From NCBI GenBank assembly GCA_900466575.1, contig UBMP01000025.1, positions 1-64,000 of the forward strand: a stretch of 64,000 nucleotides of DNA, in the 5' to 3' direction. Position 1 is the stretch's first letter; each line of letters opens with the position of its first letter. The notes under the pieces are model-generated. The model worked only from the letters and a program-made list of their open reading frames with translations, had not been told where the DNA came from and made no database searches. This DNA comes from Hyphomicrobiales bacterium. GTDB lineage: Bacteria; Pseudomonadota; Alphaproteobacteria; Rhizobiales; Rhizobiaceae. Positions 51,976-60,725 of this stretch are shown here, piece after piece. Both the position numbers and the translations under genes were made by a program.

Positions 51976-52938
51976 ATGGCTCTGCCGCCGATCTTGAAAG
52001 ACAACCTGCGCCTGCCGGTGGTCGCATCGCCGCTCTTCATCATTTCGCATCCGGACCTGACGCTCGCCCAGTGCAAGGCTGGCGTGGTAGGCTCCTTCCC
52101 GGCGCTGAATGCGCGGCCGGAAGCCCAGCTCGATGAATGGCTGGCCAGAATTACCGAGGAACTGGCCGATTATAATGCCAAGAATCCCGAGCGCCCGGCC
52201 GCTCCCTTTGCCGTCAACCAGATCGTTCATACCTCGAACAAGCGGCTCGAACATGACCTGATGATGTGCGTCAAGTACAAGGTGCCCATCGTCATTTCCT
52301 CGCTCGGTGCGGTACCGGAGGTCAACCAGGCGATCCAGTCCTATGGCGGGATCGTGCTGCATGACATCATCAACAACCGGCACGCCAATTCGGCGATCCG
52401 CAAGGGCGCCAATGGCCTCATCGCGGTTGCCACCGGCGCCGGCGGCCATGCGGGCAGGCTCTCGCCCTTCGCGCTGATCCAGGAAATCCGCGAATGGTTC
52501 GACGGGCCGCTGCTGCTCTCCGGCGCGATCGCCAACGGTGGGGCGATCCTTGCAGCACAGGCGATGGGCGCCGACATGGCCTATATCGGCTCGCCCTTCA
52601 TCGCCACGCATGAGGCGCGCGCGGTGGATGCCTACAAGGAGATGATCGTCGCCTCGAATGCCGACGACATCGTCTATTCCAACTACTTTACCGGCGTGCA
52701 CGGCAACTATCTGAAGCCTTCGATCGTGGCCTCCGGCATGGACCCGGACCATCTGCCCGAGGCCGACCCGTCGAAGATGGATTTCAGCCAGGCCGTGAGT
52801 GGTGGCGCGAAGGCGTGGAAGGACATCTGGGGCTGCGGCCAGGGCATCGGCGCGGTCAAGGAGGTCACCTCCACGGCAGCCCTCGTGGACCGGCTCGCGA
52901 ACGAATATATCGCCGCCAAGAAGTCCATTTGCGGCTAA
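51976..52938 (+). CDS. Nitronate monooxygenase (2-nitropropane dioxygenase family)
   Basis: 320 residues, FMN-dependent TIM barrel. Motifs: RLPVVASPLFIISHPDLTLAQCKAGVVGSFPALNAR at the N-terminus, ATGAGGHAG for the phosphate, ANGGAILAAQAMGADMAYIGSPFIAT for FMN binding. The catalytic-type His lies in GAGGHAG. It oxidises alkyl nitronates, and many rhizobial members have unknown true substrates. GGGAGGAA precedes the ATG. The shared operator with the acyl-CoA dehydrogenase gene suggests a link to acyl catabolism. Confidence 0.92.
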   Translation: MALPPILKDNLRLPVVASPLFIISHPDLTLAQCKAGVVGSFPALNARPEAQLDEWLARITEELADYNAKNPERPAAPFAVNQIVHTSNKRLEHDLMMCVKYKVPIVISSLGAVPEVNQAIQSYGGIVLHDIINNRHANSAIRKGANGLIAVATGAGGHAGRLSPFALIQEIREWFDGPLLLSGAIANGGAILAAQAMGADMAYIGSPFIATHEARAVDAYKEMIVASNADDIVYSNYFTGVHGNYLKPSIVASGMDPDHLPEADPSKMDFSQAVSGGAKAWKDIWGCGQGIGAVKEVTSTAALVDRLANEYIAAKKSICG

Positions 52939-52981
52939 CCCATGCGCTGCTATGGTGACCTCTCGAGGGGGGAGGTACACC

Positions 52982-54082
52982 ATGCGGCATTCACACAGGA
53001 CGGCAGGAATTCTGCTCGGCGCGGCGCTTGCGGCCGCGCCTTTTTCATGCGCGCTGGCCGGGGCCTACAGGAGCTTCGGCAAATGGGAAGTCTCCTGCAC
53101 CAATGGTCGCAATTGCGAACTGCGCTTCTTCGACACGGACAACAAGGCAGGCGCAAGCGCCTTTCTGTTGCGCGACGTTGGGCCGGACACGCCGACAGTT
53201 CTGGCGATCGGCCTGCCGGGGGATGCCTTTGGCGAGGCGGCAACGGACATGTCCATCGCCGTTTCCATCGACGCGGGCGCAGAGATGAGCTTCGGACGGG
53301 AGAAGCTCTCCTATGACGCCGACACCTCCGCCTGGCAGCTTTCCGGCGACGCTGCCACCGATGGGCTGATCGAGACGCTGCGCAAGGGCAAGACAATCGA
53401 GGTGACGGCGCGCACCCATGGCCAGACCGCGAAGGCGACCATTCCGCTCGACGGCATAGCCGCGAGCCTCATCTTCCTCGACGACACGCAGAACCGCGTG
53501 GGCCACACCGATGCACTCGTCTCGAAGGGCGACAAGCCGCCAAGCCCGCTGCCGCCGGTCACTGACATCCGCACCTTCAACGACCTGCCGGCCGCGATCC
53601 GCACGAATTTCACAAATGAGAACGCGACCTGCGGCGGCGTGGACGAAAGCATGCTGGCCGGCCTTGGGGGCTTTAAGCGCCGCTATACCAAAACGGAAGC
53701 GATTTACGTCATCCCCTGCGGCAGCCCCGGCGCCTACAATGTTCCCTTCGTCGCCTATTACCAGCTGGAAACGATGCTGGAGCAGGTGCAGTTTCCGGTC
53801 ATGGCGAAGGAGGGCCCCAGCGTTTCGACAACCGGTTACAATCTCGACTATGACGAGAAGAGCGACTCGATGACTTCCTTCTTCAAAGGACGCGGGCTCG
53901 GCGATTGCGGCTCCTTCTACAAATGGAAGATCTCGGAAGGCGGCGCGGGCCGCGCACTGGTCCTCCTGAAGGAGACCGACAAGGGCGATTGCGACGGCAG
54001 ATACGGCGCCGGCCCCGAGAGCTGGCCGCAGGCCTGGCCAAGAAGCGGGTCGGCGAGCCCCAAGTCGAAAGCAAAGCGCTGA
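52982..54082 (+). CDS. Secreted DUF1176-family protein
   Basis: 366 residues with a signal peptide (AGILLGAALAAAPFSCALAG). The body matches DUF1176: FGKWEVSCTNGRNCELRFF near the start, an Asp/Ala-rich middle, then ATCGGVDESMLAGLGG and GRGLGDCGSFYKWKI with paired Cys. The first half also resembles the invasion-associated IalB-like beta fold. Probably periplasmic; function unknown. GGGGGAGG precedes the ATG. Confidence 0.85.
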   Translation: MRHSHRTAGILLGAALAAAPFSCALAGAYRSFGKWEVSCTNGRNCELRFFDTDNKAGASAFLLRDVGPDTPTVLAIGLPGDAFGEAATDMSIAVSIDAGAEMSFGREKLSYDADTSAWQLSGDAATDGLIETLRKGKTIEVTARTHGQTAKATIPLDGIAASLIFLDDTQNRVGHTDALVSKGDKPPSPLPPVTDIRTFNDLPAAIRTNFTNENATCGGVDESMLAGLGGFKRRYTKTEAIYVIPCGSPGAYNVPFVAYYQLETMLEQVQFPVMAKEGPSVSTTGYNLDYDEKSDSMTSFFKGRGLGDCGSFYKWKISEGGAGRALVLLKETDKGDCDGRYGAGPESWPQAWPRSGSASPKSKAKR

Positions 54083-54286
54083 GGGCGCATCACGCTTCGA
54101 CAAAGCGCAGGCCGGCGTCGTCTCCATGGGCGCGATATGAATGGCTTGAGCCAGCGAGGACGACCGTTCTCTGCGGACCTGCGAATTTTCTGGCCTCGAT
54201 TCAAAAACCGGCTTGAAATTGCAAGGCGTTGCCTGTATCAGCGCGTCACGAAACGCCGGAAGCGTCCCGCCTTCCCGGTCTGGAAT

Positions 54287-54362
54287 GCCGCTTTAGCTCA
54301 GTCGGTAGAGCACATCATTCGTAATGATGGGGTCACGTGTTCGAGTCACGTAAGCGGCACCA
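54287..54362 (+). tRNA. tRNA-Thr (anticodon CGT)
   Basis: Full cloverleaf: acceptor GCCGCTT, D-arm GCTC...GAGC, anticodon stem CATCA/TGATG with loop TTCGTAA giving CGT, T-loop GTTCGAGTC and encoded CCA. No integrase or repeated tRNA 3' end is visible beside it. Confidence 0.95.
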
Positions 54363-54397
54363 TTTCCTGTCTCGCCTGGGCGTTACAAACATCCCAC

Positions 54398-56359
54398 TCA
54401 ATTCGCCATCACCGCCTGCGTGTTCACCGTGCCTGTTCCGCAAGCCCTCAATGCCGCGTTCGAGCCGTTGTAAATGCTGATCGTGGCGGAGGTGATGGCG
54501 AAGCAGCCGCCTTGGGGGATGGTGCTTGTCTGCTGGCCGAAGAGGCTCACGTCGTTGCCGGGGTTATAGACCAGGCCAGAGAAGCTGTCGGCCGCGCTGC
54601 CCTGATAGATACTGAAATTCGCGCCATTGAGATAGGCGAACACATTCTGGTAGCCATAGGCAGGCGTTGCAGACGTCGGGGCGGTGATGGTGGCTGTGCT
54701 CGAACTCGAGAGTGTGAAGCTCCCGTACCAGAAGCCCATGGATGTCCCGTTGGCGGTGAATTTGCCCGAAGCGATCTGAAGGCCGGACCAGTAGAAGAAC
54801 ATGGAACTTGCCCCGTTCACGGCATCACCGCTTCCACCCAGTGTAAACTGCGCGCCGGCGATATAGATCGGCGTCGTGTAGAGGTCCATGTTGCCCTTGC
54901 CAAAGGTGGTCGTCGAGCTGTTGAAGGTCGAAATGGTCGTATTGTAAAATTCGAAATCGCCGTTGCCGAGCGTCACGGTGCCGTTCGAGTTCAGGAAGCT
55001 GCTGTAGTAGAAATAGAAAGGGCCATTGCCGAAGGTGATGGTGCCGGTGGAGGCGTTGTTCAACCCTCCCGTATTGAAATAGAAAGGCCCGTTGCCGAAT
55101 GTCATCGAGCCGCTCGTGTTGTAGATGCCGCCACCGATGTAAAATGGTCCGTTTCCAAAGGTGATGTTGCCGCCATTGCCGTTATTGATCGCGGCGACGG
55201 TGGAAAACAGCATGTTGCCAAAAGTGACCGAACCGGTGCCGTTGTAGATGTATTGCTGCAGGGCCAGGGTCACATTGGCGCCTGCCGCAGGCAGGATGTT
55301 CACCACCGCCCCATTCGAAATGCCAAGCACCCCCTGGATCGAATAGCAGCCGCTGCCCAGCACGATGGTCGTGTTGCCTGATAGGGTGACGCCGCCGGTG
55401 ATGGTGACGGGATTGGCGCAACTGGTGTCGGCGACGCCCGTGCCGGTGAAGGTCACGGTGGCATTCTGGGCCGTCAATGAGGAAAATTTCGTCCCGCTTA
55501 CGGTCGCGGTCGTGTTGGTGTAGCTCAGGCTCGATCCGCCGAACGCGCTGCTCGGTTTCAGGGGTGTCTTGAACGTGGCGCCATAGGGCCAGCTCGACAT
55601 TCCCTGCAGGCGCTTTTTCATTGCCGCGACGCGGGTATCGGAGACGAGCGGGTCGGTGCTCGCCTTGTTGAAGGTGAAACTGTTGAGACCAGGCGTCAGC
55701 TTCGCGTTGTAGCAGATGCTGTACTGTTCCAACAGTTGCGAATAGGCAACCTGGATCGCAGACACCGTACTGGCCGCATTGCTGCAATAATAGAGATAGC
55801 TGGCGGAGGCGACCGTGCAGCCAGATCCGGATACGGAGGCGCTGCTGAAAATGTTGAGCGCGCCGGCCAGTGTGCGCAAGCAATCGCCGCTGGTCACACC
55901 GGAGGCGACCGCAGCACTGGAGAGCGCGCTGACATTGACGGACCCGGACTTTGTAAACATCTGGCCGAGAGTCAGCGAAACCGGATCCACGACTGTCGTC
56001 GTGAGCAGCTGCCCCTGGGTCTGGGAGTTGGTGACACTGGTTGTCAGGATATTCGACGGGTAGCCGTTGATCACCGCGACCTGCTGCGCAGTGGCAACCG
56101 CCTGCGCACTGGGGGAACCGTTCACAATCGCCCCGCTGGTGCTCGCTGCGGCGAGATTGGCAAGGTCGGCAACACGCTGCATGTCCCCCTTCTTGACGAA
56201 AAGCAAAGATGCTTCGAGCGCAAGCGCCGACATGGCGATCAGGACGACAATCGAAAAGGCACCAAGGATGCCCATCGCTCCTTCCCGCGCAGCAGCAAAC
56301 CGGCCCATCTCGGTGCAGAACCTGGCGACGAGAGAAGACAGCCTCTCTTTGATGCGCAT
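54398..56359 (-). CDS. TadG-like protein with repetitive solenoid-like C-terminal region
   Basis: 653 residues. The N-terminus (REGAMGILGAFSIVVLIAMSALALEASLLFVKKGDMQRVADLANLAAA) is the TadG/Tad_N membrane anchor. From about residue 370 to 560 the sequence turns Gly/Asn/Thr/Ser/Phe-rich, with imperfect repeats of 20-23 residues built on TFGNGPFYF (four to five clear units, then degenerate ones), the pattern of a beta-solenoid. It lies after two TadE-type genes. It could be a surface pseudopilin accessory or adhesin. It lacks an obvious von Willebrand A domain, which standard TadG proteins often carry. Confidence 0.8.
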   Translation of the reverse strand: MRIKERLSSLVARFCTEMGRFAAAREGAMGILGAFSIVVLIAMSALALEASLLFVKKGDMQRVADLANLAAASTSGAIVNGSPSAQAVATAQQVAVINGYPSNILTTSVTNSQTQGQLLTTTVVDPVSLTLGQMFTKSGSVNVSALSSAAVASGVTSGDCLRTLAGALNIFSSASVSGSGCTVASASYLYYCSNAASTVSAIQVAYSQLLEQYSICYNAKLTPGLNSFTFNKASTDPLVSDTRVAAMKKRLQGMSSWPYGATFKTPLKPSSAFGGSSLSYTNTTATVSGTKFSSLTAQNATVTFTGTGVADTSCANPVTITGGVTLSGNTTIVLGSGCYSIQGVLGISNGAVVNILPAAGANVTLALQQYIYNGTGSVTFGNMLFSTVAAINNGNGGNITFGNGPFYIGGGIYNTSGSMTFGNGPFYFNTGGLNNASTGTITFGNGPFYFYYSSFLNSNGTVTLGNGDFEFYNTTISTFNSSTTTFGKGNMDLYTTPIYIAGAQFTLGGSGDAVNGASSMFFYWSGLQIASGKFTANGTSMGFWYGSFTLSSSSTATITAPTSATPAYGYQNVFAYLNGANFSIYQGSAADSFSGLVYNPGNDVSLFGQQTSTIPQGGCFAITSATISIYNGSNAALRACGTGTVNTQAVMAN

Positions 56360-56363
56360 GACG

Positions 56364-56786
56364 CTATCCGTTCGGAAACTGAGCTGTTGTGTTAAGCGAA
56401 AAGCTGTAGCCTGCGAGCCTCATCGGGTACGTGATCTGCACGCGCGTGAAACTGGCTGCACCCACGAGATAACTCGATGTGATCGTGATCTGGGTCGCCT
56501 GGACATTGGGAAGACCTTCACGGGCGGCCAGCTGCTCAATGTAGCATTGCGCCGTGGTGTCCGAACAATTTGCAATCGGGGTTGTGCAGGCCTGCCCGGA
56601 AATCGCAAGACAGCGGGCCGCCTGCGTCGCGACCGATTGCAGCGTGTTTATGTTGAGCATGGCCATGCCAAAACTGAGACCGCCGAAAAGGACCAGGGCG
56701 AACAAGGGAAAAACAACGGCAAATTCAACAGCGGTGGCGCCGTCACGCTCCTTGAGGCGGGTGGCCGCGTTCTTCAATCTCCGCAT
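56364..56786 (-). CDS. TadE-family pilus-assembly pseudopilin
   Basis: 140 residues. ERDGATAVEFAVVFPLFALVLFGGLSFG contains the GATAVEF signature and Glu of TadE-like prepilins, processed by the TadV peptidase in Flp systems. The remainder has four Cys and a beta-rich tail. Its ATG overlaps the stop of the upstream TadE gene (TGATG), and it ends five bases before the TadG-like gene. Confidence 0.87.
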   Translation of the reverse strand: MRRLKNAATRLKERDGATAVEFAVVFPLFALVLFGGLSFGMAMLNINTLQSVATQAARCLAISGQACTTPIANCSDTTAQCYIEQLAAREGLPNVQATQITITSSYLVGAASFTRVQITYPMRLAGYSFSLNTTAQFPNG

Positions 56787-57322
56787 CAGCTGACCCTCGC
56801 GGTGACGGATCGATCAAGACCGTAGACACCCGCTGCAAAACCCGGCGGCAGGATCAGGGGGGTCAGTTGTTCGGTCACGTGGATGGTGACAAACTTGCCC
56901 GAGGTGAGATTGCCCGAACAGCTGGTTTGGCTGGTGCCGGTACTTGTATAGGTCGGGGGATAGCCGGTTACGCAAAAATAGTTCGACGCGTCGGTTGCGT
57001 TGGTCGAATTGTTGATCAGGACAGTGACCGTGATGTTGCTCGACAGGCCGAGCGTGCTCTGGACAATGCTCTGCAGGGTGGCGCGCATGACATCAGCATT
57101 GGCGCTGGAGAGACTGCTGCCGTTGCGAACGGCATAATAGGCGGCTGCCGAAATGGCAGAGCTGACCCGCGACTTCTGATAATAGGCGAAACCGAGATCC
57201 ACTGTCGCCGCAAAAATCACCAGCATGAGCGGGAAGACCACCGCAAATTCGACCGCTGCCGCCCCTGCGCGCTGGTGCGACAGGGCCGAAAGGAGACCTT
57301 TGATCTTTGTGGCGCTCATCAT
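56786..57322 (-). CDS. TadE-family pilus-assembly pseudopilin
   Basis: 178 residues. QRAGAAAVEFAVVFPLMLVIFAATVDLGFAYYQ is the TadE-like anchor with the conserved Glu. The C-terminal part is Thr/Ser/Asn-rich with two Cys. First gene of a three-gene set of TadE, TadE and TadG type. The ATPases, secretin and prepilin genes of a full Tad locus are not in this window. Confidence 0.87.
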   Translation of the reverse strand: MMSATKIKGLLSALSHQRAGAAAVEFAVVFPLMLVIFAATVDLGFAYYQKSRVSSAISAAAYYAVRNGSSLSSANADVMRATLQSIVQSTLGLSSNITVTVLINNSTNATDASNYFCVTGYPPTYTSTGTSQTSCSGNLTSGKFVTIHVTEQLTPLILPPGFAAGVYGLDRSVTARVS

Positions 57323-57507
57323 GTGCGAAGCCGGTCACAGCTAGAACCCGGATGGTTATATCCTACAGCTACCAGTCATATATAAACATACCGTTATTTC
57401 CGATTGTACCACCGGGACATGTGATGCAGTTTTGCGGGGCTGTGTTGCGCTCTTGACGCTGAGGAATGGATCGCCGACTTATATGATCCTGTTTCGGAAG
57501 GCACGGC

Positions 57508-57858
57508 ATGACCACCACGATTTACGGCATCAAAAACTGCGACACCATGAAGAAGGCCTTCGATTGGCTGCAGACGCATGGCGTGGCTTATGAATTCCAC
57601 GACTACAAGTCGTCGGGCATCGATGAGGCCTCGCTGAAGACGTGGTGCGCCACGCTCGGCTGGGACAAGGTGCTGAACCGCGCCGGCACGACCTTCAAGA
57701 AGCTCGATGACGCCGACAAGGCGGATCTCGATGAGGCGAAGGCGATCCGGTTGATGCTGTCGCAGCCTTCCATGATCAAGCGTCCCGTCATCGATTCCAG
57801 TGGCAAGCTGATGCTCGGGTTCAAGCCGGAGCACTATACGAACTTTTTCGGAGCCTGA
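57508..57858 (+). CDS. ArsC/Spx-family reductase (YffB-like)
   Basis: 116 residues, thioredoxin-fold ArsC domain: TIYGIKNCDTMKKAFDWLQTHGVAYEFHDYKSSGI, LNRAGTTFKKL, LMLSQPSMIKRPVIDSSG. Cys11 in NCDT is the only N-terminal Cys, like YffB. Arsenate reduction is unproven for this branch; a glutathione-dependent reductase is as likely. It is three bases upstream of ybaK. Confidence 0.88.
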   Translation: MTTTIYGIKNCDTMKKAFDWLQTHGVAYEFHDYKSSGIDEASLKTWCATLGWDKVLNRAGTTFKKLDDADKADLDEAKAIRLMLSQPSMIKRPVIDSSGKLMLGFKPEHYTNFFGA

Positions 57859-57861
57859 GCG

Positions 57862-58335
57862 ATGGCGAAGTCAACGCGGGCCACGCAAGCGCTCGACAAG
57901 GCGAAGGTCGCCTACCAGGTGGTGGCCTATGATTACGATCCCGACGCCGACCGCATCGGCATGGCCGCAGCCGAGGCGATCGGCGAACCGCCCTCGCGCG
58001 TGTTGAAGACGCTGATGGCGGAGGTGGATGGCAAGGCGGTCTGCGTCGTCCTCCCTTCGAACCACGAAGTGTCGATGAAGAAGCTCGCCGCGGCCTTTGG
58101 CGGCAAATCGGCCAACATGATGAAGCCGGCGGTAGCGGAAAAGCATACCGGATATGTGGTCGGCGGCATTTCGCCCTTTGGCCAGCGCAAGGTCGTTCCA
58201 ACCGTGATCGAGGAAAGCGCGATGGGCGAGCCGTATGTCTTCATGAACGGCGGGCAGCGCGGCCTGCAGGTGCGGCTTGCGCCGGCGGATGCTCTTGCCG
58301 CTATCGGCGCAAAGGCCGCGCCCGTCGTCGCCTGA
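57862..58335 (+). CDS. ybaK: Cys-tRNA(Pro)/Cys-tRNA(Cys) deacylase YbaK
   Basis: 157 residues, YbaK/EbsC domain: GEPPSRVLKTLMAEVDGKAVCVVLPSNHEVSMKKLAAAFGGKSANM, the lysine in VLKTL, and VGGISPFGQRKVVPTVIEESAM. It removes Cys wrongly attached to tRNA-Pro. It follows the ArsC-like gene by three bases, so probably one transcript. Confidence 0.92.
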   Translation: MAKSTRATQALDKAKVAYQVVAYDYDPDADRIGMAAAEAIGEPPSRVLKTLMAEVDGKAVCVVLPSNHEVSMKKLAAAFGGKSANMMKPAVAEKHTGYVVGGISPFGQRKVVPTVIEESAMGEPYVFMNGGQRGLQVRLAPADALAAIGAKAAPVVA

Positions 58336-58413
58336 ACCCGTCCCCACCCCCTTCAAACCGCCGTCACGACGCCCTACTCTTTGTGACGACTTCAATCACC
58401 GAAAGACATGATC

Positions 58414-59652
58414 ATGACTGAGACGCCCATCGATCCCGCAAAGCTTGAAAAGCTGGCTGAAGTCGCCGTGAAGGTTGGCCTGCAACTGCAGGAGAACCAG
58501 GAGCTGGTCATCACCGCACCTTTCGCGGCGGCCCCCCTCGTGCGCCTGATCACCAAGCATGCCTATCTCGCCGGCGGCGGCCTGGTTTCGGCCTTCTACA
58601 ATGACGAAGAGGCAACGCTCGCGCGCTATCGCTATGGCAGCGACAAGAATTTCGACAAGGCTGCGACCTGGCTCTACGAGGGCATGGCCAAGGCCTATGA
58701 GGCGGGCACCGCGCGGCTTGCCATTTCCGGCGACAATCCGATGCTGCTCGCCAACGAGGACCCGGCCAAGGTGGCGCGCGCCAACCGCGCCATGTCGGTC
58801 GCCTACAAGCCTGCGCTGGAGAAGATCTCGAATTTCGACATCAACTGGAACATCGTCTCCTATCCGAACCCTTCATGGGCCAAGCAGATGTTCCCTGGCA
58901 TCCCGGAAGACGAGGCCGTGAAGAAGCTCGCCGATGCGATCTTCGCCGCGTCGCGCGTCGATCGCGACGACCCGGTTGCGGCCTGGAAGGAGCATAACGC
59001 GAACCTCGCCAAGCGTTCGAAATGGCTGAACGACAAGCGCTTTGCAGCACTGCACTTCACAGGTCCGGGCACGGACCTGACCGTTGGTCTCGCCGATGGC
59101 CATGAGTGGCACGGCGGCGCCTCGAAGGCGAAGAACGGCGTGACCTGCAATCCCAACATCCCGACGGAAGAAGTGTTCACCACGCCACATGCGCGCAAGG
59201 TGGACGGCTATGTCCGCTCGACCAAGCCGCTCAGCCATCAAGGCACGCTGATCGACAATATCGAGGTGCGTTTCGAACAGGGCCGGATCGTCGAGGCGAA
59301 AGCGACCAAGGGTGAAGCCGTGCTTCTCAAGGTGCTGGACACCGACGAAGGCGCGCGGCGCATCGGTGAAGTGGCGCTGGTGCCGCATTCGTCGCCGATC
59401 TCCGCCTCAGGCCTGTTGTTCTACAACACGCTCTTCGACGAAAACGCCGCCTGCCATATCGCGCTCGGCCAGTGCTATTCGAAATGCTTCGTCGACGGCG
59501 CGAACCTCACGCAGGACCAGATCAAGGCGCAGGGCGGCAATTCCTCGCTCATTCATATCGACTGGATGATCGGCTCCGGCGAGATCGACATCGACGGTAT
59601 CGCCGCGGATGGAACGAAGGTTCCGGTGTTCCGCAAGGGTGAGTGGGCTTAA
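58414..59652 (+). CDS. M29-family metallo-aminopeptidase
   Basis: 412 residues, thermophilic aminopeptidase (AmpS/PepS) family. Metal ligands are recognisable: Glu in NIPTEEVFTTPHARKVDG, Glu and His in GEVALVPHSSPIS, Glu/His in LFDENAACHIALG and His/Asp in IHIDWMIGSGEIDIDG. It should release N-terminal residues from peptides in the cytosol. GAAAGA is seven bases before the ATG at 58414; an ATG two codons earlier is too close to it. Confidence 0.93.
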   Translation: MTETPIDPAKLEKLAEVAVKVGLQLQENQELVITAPFAAAPLVRLITKHAYLAGGGLVSAFYNDEEATLARYRYGSDKNFDKAATWLYEGMAKAYEAGTARLAISGDNPMLLANEDPAKVARANRAMSVAYKPALEKISNFDINWNIVSYPNPSWAKQMFPGIPEDEAVKKLADAIFAASRVDRDDPVAAWKEHNANLAKRSKWLNDKRFAALHFTGPGTDLTVGLADGHEWHGGASKAKNGVTCNPNIPTEEVFTTPHARKVDGYVRSTKPLSHQGTLIDNIEVRFEQGRIVEAKATKGEAVLLKVLDTDEGARRIGEVALVPHSSPISASGLLFYNTLFDENAACHIALGQCYSKCFVDGANLTQDQIKAQGGNSSLIHIDWMIGSGEIDIDGIAADGTKVPVFRKGEWA

Positions 59653-59674
59653 GGGGAGCGCGGCTTGCTCCTCT

Positions 59675-59695
59675 CCCTCCCCCTTGTGGGGAGGG
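59675..59695. repeat. Short palindromic element between convergent genes
   Basis: CCCTCCCC-CTTGT-GGGGAGGG, a perfect 8-bp stem with a 5-base loop, midway between the convergent aminopeptidase and olsB genes. It matches the common rhizobial intergenic palindrome type and may help end transcription. Confidence 0.65.
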
Positions 59696-59738
59696 CGGGG
59701 CCACAGCGCTGCACGAACCGTCTGGTCAGAACCCCGGC

Positions 59739-60614
59739 TCAGCCAGCAAAACGCCCGGCGTCATTGCCGTAATAGTTCCGGTAGCGCTCGGAAATCGTAT
59801 GGATGGGCAGGACAATAAGAACGTCGGTAGTGCGGAAGGCGCGATCGACGACGGCGCCCTCGCCCACCATGGCGCCCAGGCGCAGATAACCCTTGATCAA
59901 CGGCGGCAGCGCGGCAAGCGCTTTGCGCATGTTGATCGCTTCGGCCGGCATCAGGTCCATCGAGTGTTCGAGTTCCGGCAGCGCTTCGACGCGCCAGCGG
60001 CCCTTGGCGAGTGCATTGTGGTGCAGGTAGGAGAGCGCCAGCGCATGTTCTTCCGGAACCGCTCCGGCAAACGAGGCGCAGCCGAACATGACGTCGATGC
60101 GGTGCTTCAGCGCGTAGGCCCAGTTGCCCTGCCAGAGCAGTTCCACGGTACGCTTGGTACGGTATTGGGGCAGCACGCAGGAGCGGCCGAGTTCCATGAA
60201 TCGCTTGTCGGGATGGCGGGCGACAAGGTCTGCGACCTCAAATTCGGACGAGGAATAAAAGCCGCCATTGGCCATCGCCACGTCCTGCCGCAGCAGGCGA
60301 TAGGTGCCAACGATCTGCTCTTCGGCGTCGCCTTCGATGGCCGTGTCGAGAACCAGAAGATGGTCGCAGATCGCATCCCATGCATCGATGTCGCGTCGCT
60401 TTCGGGCGGACTCCGGCGGGACCTGCGCATGCATTTCCTCGACGAAGACGTTATAGCGGATCGCCTGCGCCGCATCGATTTCCGACGCGGTGCGGGCAAT
60501 GCGGGTTTCCAGCGTGCCGATGCGGCCGAGAACGCCACTCTTGTCGGCACCGAGACGCGACCGTGTCGCGTCCTGTCCTGCCAGGATATCGGGGTTGAGC
60601 GTTTCTGTGGTCAT
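59739..60614 (-). CDS. olsB: L-ornithine N(alpha)-acyltransferase
   Basis: 291-292 residues of the GNAT-like hemolysin/OlsB family. IDAAQAIRYNVFVEEMHA, DAICDHLLVLDTA, IVGTYRLLRQD, FMELGRSCVLPQYR and YLHHNALAKGRWRVEALP are family landmarks. It adds a 3-hydroxyacyl group to ornithine, the first step of ornithine-lipid synthesis. A convincing Pho box upstream strongly supports OlsB, since phosphate starvation induces this gene in Sinorhizobium. The neighbours (hybrid kinase, lspA, rRNA methylase) fit that region too. The start at 60614 has GAGG somewhat far upstream. Confidence 0.88.
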   Translation of the reverse strand: MTTETLNPDILAGQDATRSRLGADKSGVLGRIGTLETRIARTASEIDAAQAIRYNVFVEEMHAQVPPESARKRRDIDAWDAICDHLLVLDTAIEGDAEEQIVGTYRLLRQDVAMANGGFYSSSEFEVADLVARHPDKRFMELGRSCVLPQYRTKRTVELLWQGNWAYALKHRIDVMFGCASFAGAVPEEHALALSYLHHNALAKGRWRVEALPELEHSMDLMPAEAINMRKALAALPPLIKGYLRLGAMVGEGAVVDRAFRTTDVLIVLPIHTISERYRNYYGNDAGRFAG

Positions 60615-60655
60615 CGCGATTCGAGCCTCGTTCAGTTGAGGGCGATTAATCACGA

Positions 60656-60688
60656 CTATACGACATGCCAGTGACATTAATAGGACAG
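60656..60688 (-). promoter_or_regulatory. Pho box upstream of olsB
   Basis: On the minus strand three contiguous 11-mers, CTGTCCTATTA, ATGTCACTGGC and ATGTCGTATAG, each carry TGTC at the same phase, matching the PhoB direct-repeat pattern. They lie 42-74 bases before the olsB start. Confidence 0.82.
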
Positions 60689-60725
60689 AAACATGTCCCG
60701 TTACTTGCAACGCCGGAATACTATC

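Noticed and set aside
54287-54362. tRNA-Thr as an integration site for a mobile element
   Set aside because: No integrase, no repeat of the tRNA 3' end, and no abrupt composition change is seen on either side.
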